Assembly (NCBI GenBank): GCA_903930195.1
Contig: CAIYXH010000213.1
Location: forward strand, 1-22,218
Direction: 5' to 3'
Length of the DNA: 22,218 bases
From: an uncultured Actinomycetes bacterium
GTDB taxonomy: Bacteria; Actinomycetota; Thermoleophilia; Gaiellales; Gaiellaceae
Of this stretch, positions 20,593 to 22,218 are shown piece after piece. The position numbers were made by a program, and so were the translations under genes. A model generated the notes under the pieces. That model did no database searches. It saw only the letters and a list, made by a program, of their open reading frames with translations, and was not told where the DNA came from. Position 1 is the first letter of the stretch, and every line of letters starts with the position of its first letter.

Positions 20593-22218
20593 TCGCGACC
20601 GCGTGCGCACGCTCCGAGCCGGCCGCTCGGTCGTCGCCGGCCTGCTGCTCGGGTCGGCCGTCGCCGTGACCGCACAGTGGTCGGTCGCGGCTCCGGCGCC
20701 GCCTACGACGCTGTATCGCCCTCGTCCGGTCGAGCGCGAGCTCGAGGTCGACGACGCCCAGCGCCAGCTCGACGACGCAACGCGGGGGCTGCTCACGAAC
20801 GCTCCGGACGAGTCGGCGCACCGCGTCCTCTGGCTCCGCCAGAAGGTCGTGATGGTGCTGCTCCTCGTCGGCGTCGTTGCTGCGCTCGTCCGGTATCCCC
20901 TGACGACGGTGATCGCGCTCAACGCCGTCGCGATGGTCTTCTACCTGTGCCTCGCGCTCTACAAGTTCAAGCTCGTCCACAACGCGACGAGCCGTGACCC
21001 CGAGCTCCCGGTCACCGATGCCGAGGTTGCCGCGCTCGTCGACTCCGAGTTGCCGGTGTACACGATCCTCGTCCCGCTCTACCGCGAGGCCGCTGTGCTG
21101 CCGCGCCTCGTCGGGGTCCTCGGGCGGCTCGACTACCCCCGCGAGAAGCTCGACGTGAAGTTCCTGTTCGAGGCCGACGACGTCGAGACTGTCGCGGCGG
21201 CGCGCGCGCTGAGCCTGCCGGCGTGCTTCGAGATCGTCGTCGTCCCGGACGCGCAGCCGAAGACGAAGCCGAAGGCCTGCAACTACGGCCTCGCCCAGGC
21301 GCGCGGTGAGTTCGTCGTGATCTTCGACGCCGAAGACCGGCCCGAGCCCGACCAGCTGAAGAAGGTCGTGATCGCGTTCGGCAAGTCCAGGAGCGAGGTG
21401 CGCTGCATCCAGTGCAAGCTCAGCTACTTCAACCGCAACCAGAACCTGCTCACGCGCTGGTTCACGAACGAGTACTCGCTCTGGTTCGACCTGATGATGC
21501 CGGGGCTCAGCGCGACGAACGCGCCGATGCCGCTCGGCGGCACCTCGAACCACTTCCGTCGCGAGACGCTCGCCGACCTCGGCGCCTGGGATCCGTTCAA
21601 CGTCACCGAGGATGCCGATCTCGGCATCCTCCTCCACAAGGCGGGGTTCCGCACGGCGATCGTCGATTCGACCACGTACGAGGAGGCGAACTCCGACCTC
21701 TACAACTGGATCAGGCAGCGGTCGCGCTGGATGAAGGGCTACACCCAGACCTGGCTCGTGCACATGCGCCGGCCCCTGCTCCTGCGGCGGCAACTCGGCT
21801 GGCGGGGCTGGTGCTCGTTCCAGCTGACGGTCGGCGGCACCGTGCTGGTGGCGCTGCTGAACCCGCTCTACTGGGCGCTCACGGCGGTCTGGGTTGCGAC
21901 GCACTTCGGTCTGATCCGTTCGTTCTTCCCCGGCTTCGTCTACTTCGCCGCGGCGTTCGGCCTGTATCTCGGCAACTTCGTCTTCGCGTACACGGCCGTG
22001 CTCGGCGCGCTCCGGCGCGGTCACTACGACCTGGTCAAGTACGCGCTGCTCTCGCCGCTCTACTGGGCGCTTGCGTCGATCGGGACGTGGAAGGGCGTGC
22101 TGCAGCTCTGCTACCGGCCGTTCTACTGGGAGAAGACGATCCCCGGACTCGACGGCCATGTGGCCGACGACGAGCTCTTCGAGCAGCTGGCGGCAGGCCC
22201 ACCCTCGTGCGCCAGCTC
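20585..22218 (+). CDS. cellulose-synthase-like GT2 membrane glycosyltransferase (3' end outside window)
   Basis: The frame from ATG 20585 is open to the window end, giving at least 544 residues. It starts with a basic N-terminus and a hydrophobic segment (VVAGLLLGSAVAVTA), a variable region, and two membrane helices (about 89-128: VVMVLLLVGVVAAL and TTVIALNAVAMVFYLCLALY). The processive GT2 catalytic core follows: YTILVPLYREAAVLPRLVGV, the D198-D199 pair in FEADD, FDAEDRPEP (D248, D251), TED (341-343) and Q378RSRW382 (QxxRW), then further membrane helices from about 415. These D, D, TED and QxxRW elements are those of cellulose and hyaluronan synthases and XagB-like proteins, which make and export polysaccharide. 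No PilZ domain is visible so far. ATG overlaps the previous stop by 8 bases. Confidence 0.9.
   Translation, partial: MSDRDRVRTLRAGRSVVAGLLLGSAVAVTAQWSVAAPAPPTTLYRPRPVERELEVDDAQRQLDDATRGLLTNAPDESAHRVLWLRQKVVMVLLLVGVVAALVRYPLTTVIALNAVAMVFYLCLALYKFKLVHNATSRDPELPVTDAEVAALVDSELPVYTILVPLYREAAVLPRLVGVLGRLDYPREKLDVKFLFEADDVETVAAARALSLPACFEIVVVPDAQPKTKPKACNYGLAQARGEFVVIFDAEDRPEPDQLKKVVIAFGKSRSEVRCIQCKLSYFNRNQNLLTRWFTNEYSLWFDLMMPGLSATNAPMPLGGTSNHFRRETLADLGAWDPFNVTEDADLGILLHKAGFRTAIVDSTTYEEANSDLYNWIRQRSRWMKGYTQTWLVHMRRPLLLRRQLGWRGWCSFQLTVGGTVLVALLNPLYWALTAVWVATHFGLIRSFFPGFVYFAAAFGLYLGNFVFAYTAVLGALRRGHYDLVKYALLSPLYWALASIGTWKGVLQLCYRPFYWEKTIPGLDGHVADDELFEQLAAGPPSCAS

Noticed and set aside
20423..22159. 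578-residue minus-strand frame opposite the glycosyltransferases
   Set aside because: No domain, composition typical of antisense frames; the plus strand has complete GT2 motifs.

Overview
The window is very GC-rich, dense with short intergenic gaps, many GTG starts, 4-8 base stop/start overlaps and several apparently leaderless promoters. It also carries protein families typical of Actinobacteria: a Stf0 sulfotransferase, paired small actinobacterial membrane proteins, a NlpC/P60 protein with an N-terminal coiled coil, and PadR plus a membrane partner. I read it as chromosomal DNA of a high-GC actinobacterium, perhaps a soil Thermoleophilia-type lineage. That placement is inference from gene content, not from a marker gene. 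I see no rRNA, tRNA, transposase, integrase or CRISPR array.

Layout. (1) 257-2938: a NarL/FixJ response regulator preceded by a possible 24-codon leader ORF, then an RsbQ-like alpha/beta hydrolase overlapping an RsbP-like PAS-PP2C phosphatase, the pair that signals energy stress to sigma-B in Bacillus. (2) 3024-5995: a large secreted protein with Ig-like repeats, a NodB-type polysaccharide deacetylase domain, an FnIII domain and a C-terminal beta-rich domain. (3) 9096-6047 on the minus strand: a GH15 glucoamylase/trehalase-like gene, an SDR oxidoreductase and a small 88-residue protein, with a strong hairpin at 6005-6032 separating them from the convergent deacetylase. (4) 9171-12259: a DUF1360 membrane protein, two overlapping minus-strand membrane proteins, a Stf0-type sulfotransferase and a histidine-rich membrane protein. 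(5) 12285-14493: a secreted NlpC/P60 peptidase, then a PadR regulator overlapping a membrane partner, closed by a 14-bp terminator stem. (6) 14611-15276 (minus): an exported ferritin-like protein. (7) 15478-19420: an Asp-box beta-propeller protein and a MoaD/ThiS-like ubiquitin-fold protein ending in Gly-Gly, then a TPP riboswitch, a CytX-like NCS1 permease and a translationally coupled APH/choline-kinase-fold phosphotransferase. (8) 19537-22218: two overlapping GT2 glycosyltransferases, the second cellulose-synthase-like and running off the window.

Two points stand out. First, the TPP riboswitch governs a permease plus an unassigned small-molecule kinase, which makes the kinase a candidate for thiamine or pyrimidine-precursor salvage. 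Second, four genes between 1.8 and 9.1 kb carry reading-frame lesions: two single-base frameshifts beside short homopolymers, one 8-bp tandem duplication, and two in-frame stops in one gene. The rest of the window looks intact. These may be real gene decay, assembly errors, or a mixture.
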